Positions 17,676 to 26,178 of a stretch of DNA of 64,000 nucleotides are shown here, piece after piece (the first letter of the stretch is position 1; every line of letters begins with the position of its first letter). The stretch comes from Silvimonas terrae (GTDB lineage: Bacteria > Pseudomonadota > Gammaproteobacteria > Burkholderiales > Chitinibacteraceae), in contig NZ_JACHHN010000010.1 of assembly GCF_014202765.1 (NCBI RefSeq), positions 62,001 to 126,000 on the forward strand, written 5' to 3'. The notes below the pieces were generated by a model that searched no databases, was not told the origin of the DNA, and was given only the letters and a program-made list of their open reading frames with translations. The position numbers and the translations under genes were made by a program.

Positions 17676-18692
17676 TCAGTGGTTTCCCGGATTTTCAAGA
17701 AAAGCAACAGCAGTATCGCCAAGCCGATACCATTTAATGTTTATGCCAATAAGAGCAAGGGAATTCCGGATATCTTCTGGTAAGGGCGAACGTGCAGGCA
17801 GAACGATTGTCTTTTGGCATGCGTGGCGTGGGCCGTGAATCATGAGTTGCCCCAGTGCCTGGTAAATATCGCTCCGGTCAACACTCGTCTTCACTTCATA
17901 CAATTCAATCAGGCCGTCCTGAGCCACAACGCCTAAATCAATAAGGCCGTTTTTGACTATCCTGGCAGCATGCGCCATGGGCTGTGATTGACGCCAGTGG
18001 TATAAAGCTTCGACGACCTCGGCATGCCTGGATAGATAGTCAAATTCACTACGTATCCCGGTCCGTTGATAACCCACCTCACTGAAATAGTCTTTCCAGA
18101 CTTGTTCTTTGTCCAGGAAATCGGCGCTTTCCAGTAATCCCTGACTCACTTCATGCTTGAACTTCGCAACGGATTCGATATATTTCACCGCGGAACGCGT
18201 TGCGGCCTTTCCATCCACTGGCATGACTAACACACCTTCACGAATACCCCCTGAGGAATCGATGACTTTCATTGGCCGAATCTGGTTCCAGATCATGAAG
18301 GCGTGTTTGCCTACACCAGTGGCGCCACCACCAATTTTTCCGGAATGAAAGAGATAAACCTGGCCGCTTGATGGGTCCTTTGCGAAGAACCCTGCAATTT
18401 GATTGTTATATCCCTCATAGAGGGTGTTGATTTCCAGGGTAATTTGTAAAACTGGGCCCGCGTTGAGCAAACCAAACCAGTGCAATCGCCGTGGGTTTGC
18501 CACAGTTTCCGCGTTATGGTCCGTTGACCAGAACCAGTACTGCCCATTGTGAATAACCTGGGCTTGCTCTTCAGCACCACCACGAAATCCGATCTTCTTC
18601 ACCGCATTCTGCGTGAACTCCCGTCGCAGGGTTGCTTCCAGTTTACGTTCGGCAGTGCTGATTTCCTTGCTGGACTCCAGAATTACAAACAC
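17676..18692 (-). CDS. Hypothetical protein with PD-(D/E)XK-nuclease-like C-terminus
   Basis: This 338-residue protein starts at GTG, placed 7 bases after an AAGGAG SD. The N-terminal half is unrecognised (HNGQYWFWSTDHNAET, LHWFGLLNAGPVLQITLEIN). In the C-terminal third, a D in LIDLGVVAQ, then ELYEVKTS, then IYQALGQLMIHG match the D-(E/D)-x-K plus Q-helix pattern of PD-(D/E)XK nucleases such as Mrr-like or VRR-type folds. It has its own transcription unit beside hipBA in a region of orphan genes. A defence or DNA-processing role is possible but inferred only. Confidence 0.6.
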   Translation of the reverse strand: MFVILESSKEISTAERKLEATLRREFTQNAVKKIGFRGGAEEQAQVIHNGQYWFWSTDHNAETVANPRRLHWFGLLNAGPVLQITLEINTLYEGYNNQIAGFFAKDPSSGQVYLFHSGKIGGGATGVGKHAFMIWNQIRPMKVIDSSGGIREGVLVMPVDGKAATRSAVKYIESVAKFKHEVSQGLLESADFLDKEQVWKDYFSEVGYQRTGIRSEFDYLSRHAEVVEALYHWRQSQPMAHAARIVKNGLIDLGVVAQDGLIELYEVKTSVDRSDIYQALGQLMIHGPRHACQKTIVLPARSPLPEDIRNSLALIGINIKWYRLGDTAVAFLENPGNH

Positions 18693-19035
18693 AATGAACT
18701 CCTTGAAATATGACGACTTTCATCCGGCGGTCATGCCTGCGGTAATCGGGCGTTGACGTGCGGATACGGTCCTGTTATCCCGCTCTTGTTATCAGAATGT
18801 CAGTAGCCCTTGGGTGCAGAAGTAATATCGACCGCTATTGCAAGGTTGATTGACAGCCGATCAGGACTCATTGTGTTAAATCAGTAAGCGGCAAAATGAC
18901 TTGGGTAAATCGCGGGGTAACGCTGTAACCGTCTGGGTAATGCAGCTCACAGCCCAACGGGCTACATACGGTAAATGGGCGCTTTGCGCTTGCGGTTAAA
19001 ACGATGGCAGCCACACGCATCAAAGCGGTAACGGC
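18693..19035. other. Intergenic region
   Basis: This stretch lies upstream of the nuclease-like gene and downstream of the DUF817 gene. It is AT-rich near 18770-18900 and should hold the nuclease-like gene's promoter. I see no gene, RNA or strong repeat in it. Confidence 0.4.
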
Positions 19036-19929
19036 CTAGTCCGGAATATGAATGCGCGCCTTGATGTGCTTGAGGTGCGCCACGATGGTAAAGGTCATGA
19101 TGACCAGCAGCGACCAGGAACTCCACTTGCCGATATGCACGGCGGACCAGGCGCCCAACTGGTTGGGGTATTTCCATACCCCATAAAACGTGCTGATGTT
19201 TTCGGCCAGCCAGATAAAGAACCCGATCAGCACAAACGCCAGCACCAGAGGCATGTGCCGGTCCCGGTCCAGCGGGCGATAAATGACCGTGGTCCGCGCG
19301 TACAACCCCAGCACGCCCGCCGCGATATAACCGCGATAGTCGCCGATATAGTGATGTGTGAAGAAATTCAGGTAGATCAGGACAGCGACCAGCGTCGCCA
19401 TCCAGTACGGCGGGTGATGGCGAATGCGCAAATCCATAAAGCGCCAGGATTGGGTGATATAGCTGCCTACCGCCGCGTACATGAAACCGGAAAACAAGGG
19501 CACGCCCAGCACTTTGGTGTAGGCAAAGTCTGGGTAGGACCAGGACTGTACGCTGCCAGAGACCTTGAAGGCTTCCAGCACAAAGCCCACCGCGTGAAAC
19601 AGCATGATGGCCTTGAATTCATCGAATGATTCCAGCCTGGCCCAGAGCATCCAGCCCTGAATCAGTAGCGCCAGAATCAACAAGGCGTCGTAACGGGGAA
19701 TACCGGCGATCCCGGTGCGCGGTACGGCGAACACAGCGGCGAAGAACAGAAAGGCAAACAAGCAGGCACGGGCTTGTCGCAGACCAAAGCACACAAACTC
19801 GCAGATAAAGCGCCGCCATCCGGTCAGGGTTTGCCGTGGGCGATCCAGACCCAGCAAAAGTCCATCGATCAAGGCAGGTTGCAGCAGCAGGCGCATGGTT
19901 GTGGGGTGGGCGCAAAGGGAGCCGGTCAT
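19036..19929 (-). CDS. DUF817 family integral membrane protein (YoaT-like)
   Basis: This 297-residue polytopic protein has about eight hydrophobic segments. Its family-typical blocks are the EAFKVSGSVQSWSYPD stretch, FSGFMYAAVGSYI.Q.WR, NFFTHHYIGDYR and the ENISTFYGVWKYP region. These match the DUF817 family, whose function is unknown. No operon partners: an intergenic region and a repeat flank it. The SD is weak at the chosen ATG; a second in-frame ATG 11 codons later (MRLLLQP) is an alternative start. Confidence 0.85.
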   Translation of the reverse strand: MTGSLCAHPTTMRLLLQPALIDGLLLGLDRPRQTLTGWRRFICEFVCFGLRQARACLFAFLFFAAVFAVPRTGIAGIPRYDALLILALLIQGWMLWARLESFDEFKAIMLFHAVGFVLEAFKVSGSVQSWSYPDFAYTKVLGVPLFSGFMYAAVGSYITQSWRFMDLRIRHHPPYWMATLVAVLIYLNFFTHHYIGDYRGYIAAGVLGLYARTTVIYRPLDRDRHMPLVLAFVLIGFFIWLAENISTFYGVWKYPNQLGAWSAVHIGKWSSWSLLVIMTFTIVAHLKHIKARIHIPD

Positions 19930-20039
19930 TATGCCGGTGAGGAGACGGTTATGCGCAGCACACGCACAAGCACTTTCAATAATAACGGCATCAGCCTGAT
20001 GCCGTTATGGGGATGGGGCTGCAACGGGCCGCCCACGCT

Positions 20040-20179
20040 GTAGCCCGGATGAAGCGCAGCGAGCATCCGGGGTGGCAACAGTGGCAAAAATGACCTTCCG
20101 CCTTGCAATCGTCGTTGAGTTGGCAGGAACGGTCAGGGCTACCCCGGATTCCCGGCCTGGCGGCCTTCATCCGGGCTAC
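20040..20179. repeat. Palindromic repeat element, copy 2
   Basis: The ends GTAGCCCGGATGAAG (20040-20054) and CTTCATCCGGGCTAC (20165-20179) are the same as those of the element at 5861-6033, and the inner right part (CCCCGGATTCCCGGCC) is shared. The middle differs in length and sequence. It lies between the DUF817 and DUF899 genes. Confidence 0.75.
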
Positions 20180-20202
20180 AACGCTGGGCGATCCGGCCAC
20201 AC

Positions 20203-20928
20203 TCAGTGGCAATGCCCCCCATCCGCCGTGTAATCCAGCTGCGGATACCAATCCGTCCCCCGCCCGCCTGGCGTCAGATCCAGAATATTCCACAGTGGCA
20301 TCAGGTCGGGCGCGCCACGCGGGTCCTGGCCGGGGTCGGCGGTGTCCGGGCCCATTTCGTCGCCGTAAAAGTGTTTGATGCTGTCGCCAATACGTACAAA
20401 CACATTCAGGCCGGGAGTATCGTCCCCGTTCGGGTCTTCGCCAATGTAGTCCTGGTTGAAACTGCTGCCCCCGGCTGAATACAGTCGCAGGTGGTGCCAG
20501 CCGCGCTCTTTGGCAAACGCCTGCATGCGCTCGATGGGCGCGCGGGCGACGACGCCAAAGGCGACGCGTTGCAGAATGTCTGGCATTTCGCCGTTAAGGG
20601 CGCTCAAAAGGCAAGTACACATGGGACAGGGCCGTTCGCGCTGCGGGCCAAACATCCAGTGGTAGATCACCAGTGTGTCGTGCTCACCAAACATCTGTTG
20701 CAGCGTGACCGGGCCATCCGCACTGTCAAAGCGGTAGTGCTGCGGCACATCCCCGCTGGTGGGCAGGGTGCGGCGCAGGGCGGCGACGCGCTCAATTTGC
20801 CGGCGTAGTTCAATTTCTTCGGCCAGCAAGGCGTTGCGGGCTTCACGATAGGCCAGCGTTTCACCCGGATAGCGGGGGTGATGTTGGGCTGCCAGTGCTT
20901 GGGCAGGCTGCCATTGCGGTTTGCTCAT
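20203..20928 (-). CDS. DUF899 family thioredoxin-like protein
   Basis: This 241-residue soluble protein begins MSKPQWQPAQALAAQH after a GGAGG SD; the frame upstream of this ATG is not supported. Family features are the EIELRRQIERVAALRR helix, LVIYHWMFGP, a cysteine cluster CPMCTC where a thioredoxin fold would have its active site, and the block SAGGSSFNQDYIGED. DUF899 proteins are thioredoxin-like with no firmly assigned role. It is preceded by the tonB-exbBD terminator, so it needs its own promoter. Confidence 0.85.
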   Translation of the reverse strand: MSKPQWQPAQALAAQHHPRYPGETLAYREARNALLAEEIELRRQIERVAALRRTLPTSGDVPQHYRFDSADGPVTLQQMFGEHDTLVIYHWMFGPQRERPCPMCTCLLSALNGEMPDILQRVAFGVVARAPIERMQAFAKERGWHHLRLYSAGGSSFNQDYIGEDPNGDDTPGLNVFVRIGDSIKHFYGDEMGPDTADPGQDPRGAPDLMPLWNILDLTPGGRGTDWYPQLDYTADGGHCH

Positions 20929-21030
20929 GTGGGCCTCCAGGAACGTGGGGTGGATGGGGTGCGTCCAGAACCCGGTTGGAGGCCCCGCCACATGGCACGG
21001 TTCCGCCCACCTGGCTGAGCGGCAGACATG

Positions 21031-21054
21031 AAAAAAGCGCCCCATGGGCGCTTT
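21031..21054 (-). terminator. Intrinsic terminator after exbD
   Basis: On the minus strand, AAAGCGCCC pairs with GGGCGCTTT around a 3-base loop and is followed by TTT (plus-strand 21031-21054). It lies 27 bases past the exbD stop codon. Confidence 0.85.
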
Positions 21055-21080
21055 GTTTGCAACTGGCGGAGCAGGCTGGC

Positions 21081-21497
21081 TTATTGCGTACCGGGTTCGG
21101 TCACAAAGCCCAGCTTTTCGATACCGGCTTGCTGAATCGCGGCCATGGTTTTGGCCACATATTCATACTGCACTTTGCGATCCCCGCGCAGGCGCATGGT
21201 CGGTTGCGGCTCTTTGGCGGCGGCCACGGCCAGGCGCTGCTTGAATTCGGCATCGCTCAGTTTGGCTTCATCCCAGTAGACCGAGCCATCTTCCGTGACG
21301 GAGATATTGATGGATTCCGGCTTGACCACTTCCGGCTGATTGGCGGCGCGCGGCAGGTTCACTTTAACGGCATGCGTGAGTACCGGCACAGTCAGCATGA
21401 AGATGATCAACAGCACCAGCATCACGTCGACCAGCGGCGTCATGTTGATTTCGCTCATCACGTCCGAGTTGTCACCAATGGATTTGCTGAATGCCAT
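21081..21497 (-). CDS. exbD: TonB-system energy transducer ExbD
   Basis: This 138-residue protein has one N-terminal membrane helix carrying the key aspartate in NMTPLVDVMLVLLIIFM (D24) and a periplasmic domain. With ExbB it forms the proton-driven motor that energises TonB. The gene follows exbB by 6 bases and precedes a terminator. The order tonB-exbB-exbD, divergent from a siderophore receptor gene, points to iron uptake rather than the Tol system. Confidence 0.93.
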   Translation of the reverse strand: MAFSKSIGDNSDVMSEINMTPLVDVMLVLLIIFMLTVPVLTHAVKVNLPRAANQPEVVKPESINISVTEDGSVYWDEAKLSDAEFKQRLAVAAAKEPQPTMRLRGDRKVQYEYVAKTMAAIQQAGIEKLGFVTEPGTQ

Positions 21498-21503
21498 GAT
21501 CCC

Positions 21504-22247
21504 TTACCCCGCGTTCTTGGGCTGGCCGTTGACCACCGCCAGTTGCGGCTTGGACTGGGCTTGTTCGCGAGCCACCGGGGCGCCGGTGACAAAGTAAGCG
21601 TGCAGATCCTGGGCAAAACGGTTGAGCTTGCCGACTACGGCGCGGTTGCCGCGCACCAGCGCGTTGTAGGCCAACACTGCCGGGATGGCGACCGCCAGAC
21701 CAAATGCCGTCATCACCAGCGCTTCGCCCACCGGGCCGGCGATCTTGTCGATACTGGCGGCGCCCGCGGCAGAGATGCCAATCAGCGCGTGATAAATGCC
21801 CCACACCGTACCGAACAAACCCACAAACGGTGCCGTGCTGCCAACGGAAGCCAGCAGGGACAGACCGCGTTGCATGCGCTCCGTACCTTCTTCAATGGCA
21901 CCGTTCAGGCTGCTGATCAGCCAGTCATTCAGCGAGAGCTGACCATGCAGATCGGCCTGATTGTCGCGGTGGTGTGCCACGGCGGCCTGGCTTTCCAGCG
22001 CCAGCAGGCGGAACGGGTTGTCCTGGGTCTTGCCGGTCAGTTGTGCCAGGCCTTCGTCAAAGCGATGGGCATGCCAGAAGTCATGCGCGGCGGCGGCGCG
22101 GCGGCGGTTGGCCATCAGGCGCAGGGTGTGGGTGACGATCACATACCAGCTGGAGATGGACATCACCAGCAAGATCAGGGCAATGGCGTGGGTGACAAAA
22201 TCACCCTGGGCCCACAGGTGGGACAGGCTGAACTGTTGCGGTTGCAT
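21504..22247 (-). CDS. exbB: TonB-system proton channel ExbB (MotA/TolQ family)
   Basis: This 247-residue protein has an N-terminal membrane helix (about 18-40), a cytoplasmic loop, and the conserved pair of C-terminal helices. The signature blocks are VGSTAPFVGLFGTVWGIYHA and GPVGEALVMTAFGLAVAIPAVLAYN. It builds the pentameric channel around ExbD. It lies 90 bases after tonB and directly before exbD in one transcription unit. Confidence 0.93.
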   Translation of the reverse strand: MQPQQFSLSHLWAQGDFVTHAIALILLVMSISSWYVIVTHTLRLMANRRRAAAAHDFWHAHRFDEGLAQLTGKTQDNPFRLLALESQAAVAHHRDNQADLHGQLSLNDWLISSLNGAIEEGTERMQRGLSLLASVGSTAPFVGLFGTVWGIYHALIGISAAGAASIDKIAGPVGEALVMTAFGLAVAIPAVLAYNALVRGNRAVVGKLNRFAQDLHAYFVTGAPVAREQAQSKPQLAVVNGQPKNAG

Positions 22248-22337
22248 GGATTGACTCCTTGTTATTTCAGAATTTCAGAATTCAAAAATCCGGGCTGGCC
22301 GCACCGTGGCACGACCGGGTTTGTTTGATACGTGCGT

Positions 22338-22985
22338 TCAAGACTGGCTGAGTGAGAACGTCACCGGCTGCACGTACCACATGGCAATCGGCTGCCCGCC
22401 TTGTCTGGCAGGGGTGAATTTCCACTTGCGCACGGTTTCCAGGGCCGAGTTATCCAGCCGCGGGAAGCCGCTGGACTGTTTGATGCGGATATCGCCCACG
22501 CTGCCATTGGCCTCGATATAGACCTCCAGCAACACACGACCCTCTTCGCCCAACTTGCGGGATACCGGCGGGTAGGGCGGCTTCATGTTGCCAGTGGCGT
22601 TGGCATCGACCCGGGGTTGCGATACCGGGGCGGGCGCGGGGGCCGGCGCCGGAGCAGGTTTGACCTCAGGCTGCGGTGGCGGGGTTTCCGGCACGGGCTT
22701 GGGGGGCGGTTCGGTGGCGACCTGATCGGGCCTGGCGACCGGAATTTTCGGCAGCGGTTTGGGCACTGGCTCGCGCTTGATCACGGGCTGTGGGCGTGGC
22801 TTGGGCTGCGGCGGTTTGGGTTCTGGTGGCGCAACCACGGGCAGTGGCGCGGGTGTTTCCAGCGTCACCGTAATTTCTTTGGGTGGCAGGGGCGGTTGGG
22901 TCTGCACGGTATGCAGCAGCGCGCCAATCAACAGCACATGTGCGCCGGTGACCAGCCCGAGACGGGTTGCCTGGTTGCGATCCAT
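22338..22985 (-). CDS. tonB: Energy transducer TonB
   Basis: This 215-residue protein has a short cytoplasmic N-terminus, one membrane anchor (about residues 9-28), a long Pro/Lys/Ala-rich periplasmic spacer (about 30-125) with repeated PKP/PEP and PAPAPA runs, and the C-terminal TonB domain (RKLGEEGRVLLEVYIEANGS, then SALETVRKWKFTPAR). It links ExbBD to outer-membrane receptors. No SD precedes the ATG, and a Fur-like site begins only 8 bases upstream, so the transcript may have a very short or absent leader. Confidence 0.92.
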   Translation of the reverse strand: MDRNQATRLGLVTGAHVLLIGALLHTVQTQPPLPPKEITVTLETPAPLPVVAPPEPKPPQPKPRPQPVIKREPVPKPLPKIPVARPDQVATEPPPKPVPETPPPQPEVKPAPAPAPAPAPVSQPRVDANATGNMKPPYPPVSRKLGEEGRVLLEVYIEANGSVGDIRIKQSSGFPRLDNSALETVRKWKFTPARQGGQPIAMWYVQPVTFSLSQS

Positions 22986-22992
22986 ATCTAAA

Positions 22993-23007
22993 TGAGAATT
23001 ACTTGCG
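22993..23007. promoter_or_regulatory. Fur-box-like site next to the tonB start
   Basis: TGAGAATTACTTGCG agrees with the 7-1-7 Fur consensus at 9 of 14 informative positions by eye. It lies 8 bases upstream of the tonB ATG. It is weaker than the neighbouring site. Confidence 0.4.
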
Positions 23008-23025
23008 TTTGTGCGAAGACCAATA

Positions 23026-23040
23026 TGATAATGATAACCC
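23026..23040. promoter_or_regulatory. Fur-box-like site between tonB and the receptor gene
   Basis: TGATAATGATAACCC agrees with the 7-1-7 Fur consensus (TGATAATNATTATCA) at 11 of 14 informative positions by eye. It lies between the divergent tonB and receptor genes, so one Fur dimer pair could control both. Confidence 0.6.
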
Positions 23041-23242
23041 TTCGCATTTGCAAAGCCATTGCAGGCGAAACCAAAAAGAAAATCCGCTCGCCGGATATGT
23101 ATCTCAGGGCAGGTTGATCAAAAGCAGGTTCGGGCAGGGCTGCCCGGGCTTGTGCTTGCCGGTGGGATGCATCTGAGCATGCGGACCTAACAAGTGCCGT
23201 GGTTTAACGCCACGCAGCCAAGTCCCCCGGAGACATTGCATC

Positions 23243-25405
23243 ATGCCCATGGCCCGTAAGCCGATTGCCGCCCTTGTGGCCGCAGCCTTTACCGCATCCG
23301 CCGCTTATGCAGATGACATAGCAAGCCAACCTGCCGCTGCAGAACAAACCCTGCAGACCGTGAACGTCAACGCTGCTGCAGATCGTGAGCAGACCCGCAC
23401 CGATTACAACGGCAATGTCTCCACCGTGGGCGGCAAGGTGCCGACCGCTGTGCGCGACATCCCGCAAACCGTGACGGTGGTGAACCGCGCGGTCATGGAT
23501 GCCCAGGGTGTGGCCTCGCTGACCGATGCACTGCGCAACGTGCCGGGCATTACCATTGGCGGCGCAGAAGGCGGCCAGATCGGTAACAACATCAACCTGC
23601 GCGGCTTCTCTGCCCGCACGGATATTTATCTGGATGGCGTGCGCGATCGTGGCCAGTACTATCGCGATACGTTCTATCTGGATCAGGTGGAAGTGTTGAA
23701 GGGCCCGTCGTCCATGCTGTTTGGCCGTGGTTCGACTGGTGGCGTGATCAACCAGGTGAGCAAGAAGCCGCAACTGGCCCCGGTGGGCGAAGTGGACGTG
23801 ACCATCGGCACCGATGACCGTTACCGCGCGACGTTCGATACCGGTCATGCCATCAATGATCACGCCGCATGGCGTATCGAAGGCATGGCACAAGACCAGC
23901 ATTCCAGCCGGGATGTGATCTCTAACCAGGATGTGGGCCTGGCGCCGTCGGTGACCTTTGGTATTGGCGACCCGACCACCATTACGCTGTCGGCCCTGCT
24001 GGAACATAACCACGATATGCCCGATTACGGCATCCCGTCGGTGAATGGGCGTCCGGCCAATGTCGACAAGAGCAACTTCTACGGTTTGACCGATGACCGC
24101 ACCAACCAGACCGTGGCGACGGTGCGTGCCGATATCGAGCACAAGATCAACGACAGCCTGACTCTGCGCAACAACACGCAGTACAGCCATTACGAAACCG
24201 ACGCCATTGAAACGGCGCTCTCGACCGTGCTGACCCCCAGTGGCGTTGCGCTGGATCGCACCAAAGGCAACCCGACCACGTTGCCTTTGTCGTCGCTGCG
24301 GGTGCAACTGGCCAGCCATGACCGCAATATCACCGATCAATCCGTCTACAACCAGACCGACCTGATCTGGAAGACCAACACGGGCAGCGTCAAGCACACC
24401 GTACTGGCCGGGGCGGAAATCGGCTACGACAAGTACGAGAACCAGTCCTACAGCCGCAACAATCTGCCGATTGTGGACATGTTGAACCCGGCGCACCTGT
24501 CCAGCCCGGCCAACTCGGTCAGCACCAAGGGTAACTACGCGGAATCGACGGCCAATTCGCTGGCGTTCTATGCCAACGACACCATTGAGTTCACCCCGCA
24601 ATGGAAGGCCATTGCCGGCTTGCGCTGGGATCGTTTCGATGGCGATATCCACAACTCGGTCAGCCTGCCGCTCTCGGCCAGCAATGACACCAACTTCACC
24701 AGCGTCCGCGCCGGCCTGATTTACCAGCCGACCGATGCCCAGTCTTACTACGTCAGCTATGGCACCTCGTTCAACCCGTCGCTGGAAGCGCTCACGCTCA
24801 CCAACGGCACGCAGAACCTGGACCCGGAAAAGAACCGGTCTTATGAAGTGGGCGGCAAGTGGGACTTCTTCAGCGGTGATCTGTCGCTGAACTCCGCGCT
24901 GTTCCGCATTGAAAAGACCAATGCCCGCACGCAAGACGCCACCACGGGCTTGTACCAGCTGGATGGCGATGTGCGCGTGGATGGTTTTGAAGTCGGCGTC
25001 GCTGGCCGGATCACCAAGCAATGGCAAATGTTCGCGGGTTACACCTACCTGGATGGTCAGGTGGAAAGCGCGCTGGACGGCACCGCCGGCAAGGTGCTGG
25101 CCAATACGCCCAAGAACACCGCTACCGTGTGGAGCACGTACAGCCTGACGCATGATTGGGAAATCGGCGGTGGCGTGCTGGCGATGTCCAGCCGGTATGC
25201 GGCCAACAATAACGTCGTGCTGGTGCCGGGCTATGCCCGCTGGGATGCCACCGTGGCGTACCACCAGAAGACCTATGACGTTCGCCTGAACCTGTTGAAC
25301 CTGACCGACAAGTATTACTACGACTCGGTGATTGCCTCTGACGGCGGCCGCGCCACGCCGGGTATTGCCCGCACCGCGTTGTTGACGCTGTCGTACCACC
25401 CGTAA
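23243..25405 (+). CDS. TonB-dependent siderophore receptor (catecholate/Fiu-like type)
   Basis: This 720-residue outer-membrane protein has a signal peptide ending near AYADDIASQ. A TonB box-like QTVNVNA stretch follows, then the plug domain (DIPQTVTVVNRAVMDAQ, NNINLRGFSARTDIYLDG, VEVLKGPSSMLFGRGSTGG) and a 22-strand barrel with the usual C-terminal motif ending in an aromatic/His stretch (TLSYHP). The final residue is Pro rather than Phe, which is slightly unusual. The start has a GGAG SD. It is divergent from tonB-exbBD and is followed by piuC, a layout typical of Fur-controlled siderophore uptake loci. Ligand not determined. Confidence 0.92.
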   Translation: MPMARKPIAALVAAAFTASAAYADDIASQPAAAEQTLQTVNVNAAADREQTRTDYNGNVSTVGGKVPTAVRDIPQTVTVVNRAVMDAQGVASLTDALRNVPGITIGGAEGGQIGNNINLRGFSARTDIYLDGVRDRGQYYRDTFYLDQVEVLKGPSSMLFGRGSTGGVINQVSKKPQLAPVGEVDVTIGTDDRYRATFDTGHAINDHAAWRIEGMAQDQHSSRDVISNQDVGLAPSVTFGIGDPTTITLSALLEHNHDMPDYGIPSVNGRPANVDKSNFYGLTDDRTNQTVATVRADIEHKINDSLTLRNNTQYSHYETDAIETALSTVLTPSGVALDRTKGNPTTLPLSSLRVQLASHDRNITDQSVYNQTDLIWKTNTGSVKHTVLAGAEIGYDKYENQSYSRNNLPIVDMLNPAHLSSPANSVSTKGNYAESTANSLAFYANDTIEFTPQWKAIAGLRWDRFDGDIHNSVSLPLSASNDTNFTSVRAGLIYQPTDAQSYYVSYGTSFNPSLEALTLTNGTQNLDPEKNRSYEVGGKWDFFSGDLSLNSALFRIEKTNARTQDATTGLYQLDGDVRVDGFEVGVAGRITKQWQMFAGYTYLDGQVESALDGTAGKVLANTPKNTATVWSTYSLTHDWEIGGGVLAMSSRYAANNNVVLVPGYARWDATVAYHQKTYDVRLNLLNLTDKYYYDSVIASDGGRATPGIARTALLTLSYHP

Positions 25406-25420
25406 TCCGCAGTCGTCATG

Positions 25421-25455
25421 ACGCCGCCCTGCCGCAATCCGCGCCGGGGCGGCGT
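25421..25455 (+). terminator. Hairpin between receptor gene and piuC
   Basis: ACGCCGCCC (25421-25429) pairs with GGGCGGCGT (25447-25455) around a 17-base loop. There is no T-run, so it may act as an mRNA stabiliser or partial terminator that lowers piuC expression relative to the receptor. Confidence 0.45.
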
Positions 25456-25488
25456 TGTCCGTACTGTGGTTTGCCATCAAGGAATGTC

Positions 25489-26178
25489 ATGTTAGTCCGC
25501 ATACCTCAAGTGCTGAACCCGGAGCAACTGCGCCATGTGCGCCAGGCGCTGGAAAACGCCGGCGCCGCCTGGGTGGATGGCCGCGTTACCGCCGGTTTTC
25601 AGGGCGCGCCGGTCAAACACAACCAGCAGATCGACGAACACTCGCCCGTGGCGCATGAACTGGGTGATCTGATCCTGGCCATGCTGGAGCGCAACCCGCT
25701 CTTTATCAGTTCCTGTCTGCCCGACGTGATCTACCCACCCATGTTCAATCGCTATGGCGAAGGCATGACCTTTGGGAGTCACGTCGATGGTTCCATCCGC
25801 ATCATTCCCGGCAGCGGCGGCCGCAAGATCCGCACCGATATCTCCGCCACGCTGTTCATTGCCGAACCGCACGAATACGACGGGGGCGAATTGCAGATTG
25901 AAGACAGCTACGGCATGCACGCGGTCAAGCTGGCTGCGGGCGACATGATTATTTACCCCTCCACCAGCCTGCACCGCGTCACCCCGGTGACCCGTGGCAC
26001 CCGGCTGGCCAGTTTTTTCTGGATTCAAAGCATGGTGCGGGACGACGGCCAGCGCACGCTGCTGTACGAACTCGACACTGCCATCCAGACCCTCAATCGC
26101 ACCCAGGCCGACGACAGCGCGCGTACCACGCTGGTCGGCAACTATCACAACCTGCTCAGAATGTGGAGTAACACATGA
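25489..26178 (+). CDS. piuC: Fe(II)/2-oxoglutarate-dependent dioxygenase PiuC/YbiX (PKHD-type)
   Basis: This 229-residue protein begins MLVRIPQVLNPEQL. Iron ligands are H98 and D100 (GSHVDGS) and H162 (SLHRVTP); R172 is the expected 2-oxoglutarate anchor. The family is regularly encoded beside catecholate siderophore receptors; its substrate is not established. The ATG follows an AAGGAA SD; a longer in-frame start adds six residues. The gene's end overlaps the start of the PepSY-type membrane protein (ATGA), so the two are coupled. Confidence 0.93.
   Translation: MLVRIPQVLNPEQLRHVRQALENAGAAWVDGRVTAGFQGAPVKHNQQIDEHSPVAHELGDLILAMLERNPLFISSCLPDVIYPPMFNRYGEGMTFGSHVDGSIRIIPGSGGRKIRTDISATLFIAEPHEYDGGELQIEDSYGMHAVKLAAGDMIIYPSTSLHRVTPVTRGTRLASFFWIQSMVRDDGQRTLLYELDTAIQTLNRTQADDSARTTLVGNYHNLLRMWSNT

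Noticed and set aside
20895-22328. Plus-strand 477-codon open frame
   Set aside because: It runs opposite exbD and exbB, both recognisable; no domain and no SD.
23204-25480. Minus-strand 758-codon open frame
   Set aside because: It is antisense to the TonB-dependent receptor and shares its limits; the receptor shows plug and barrel motifs, while this frame has none.
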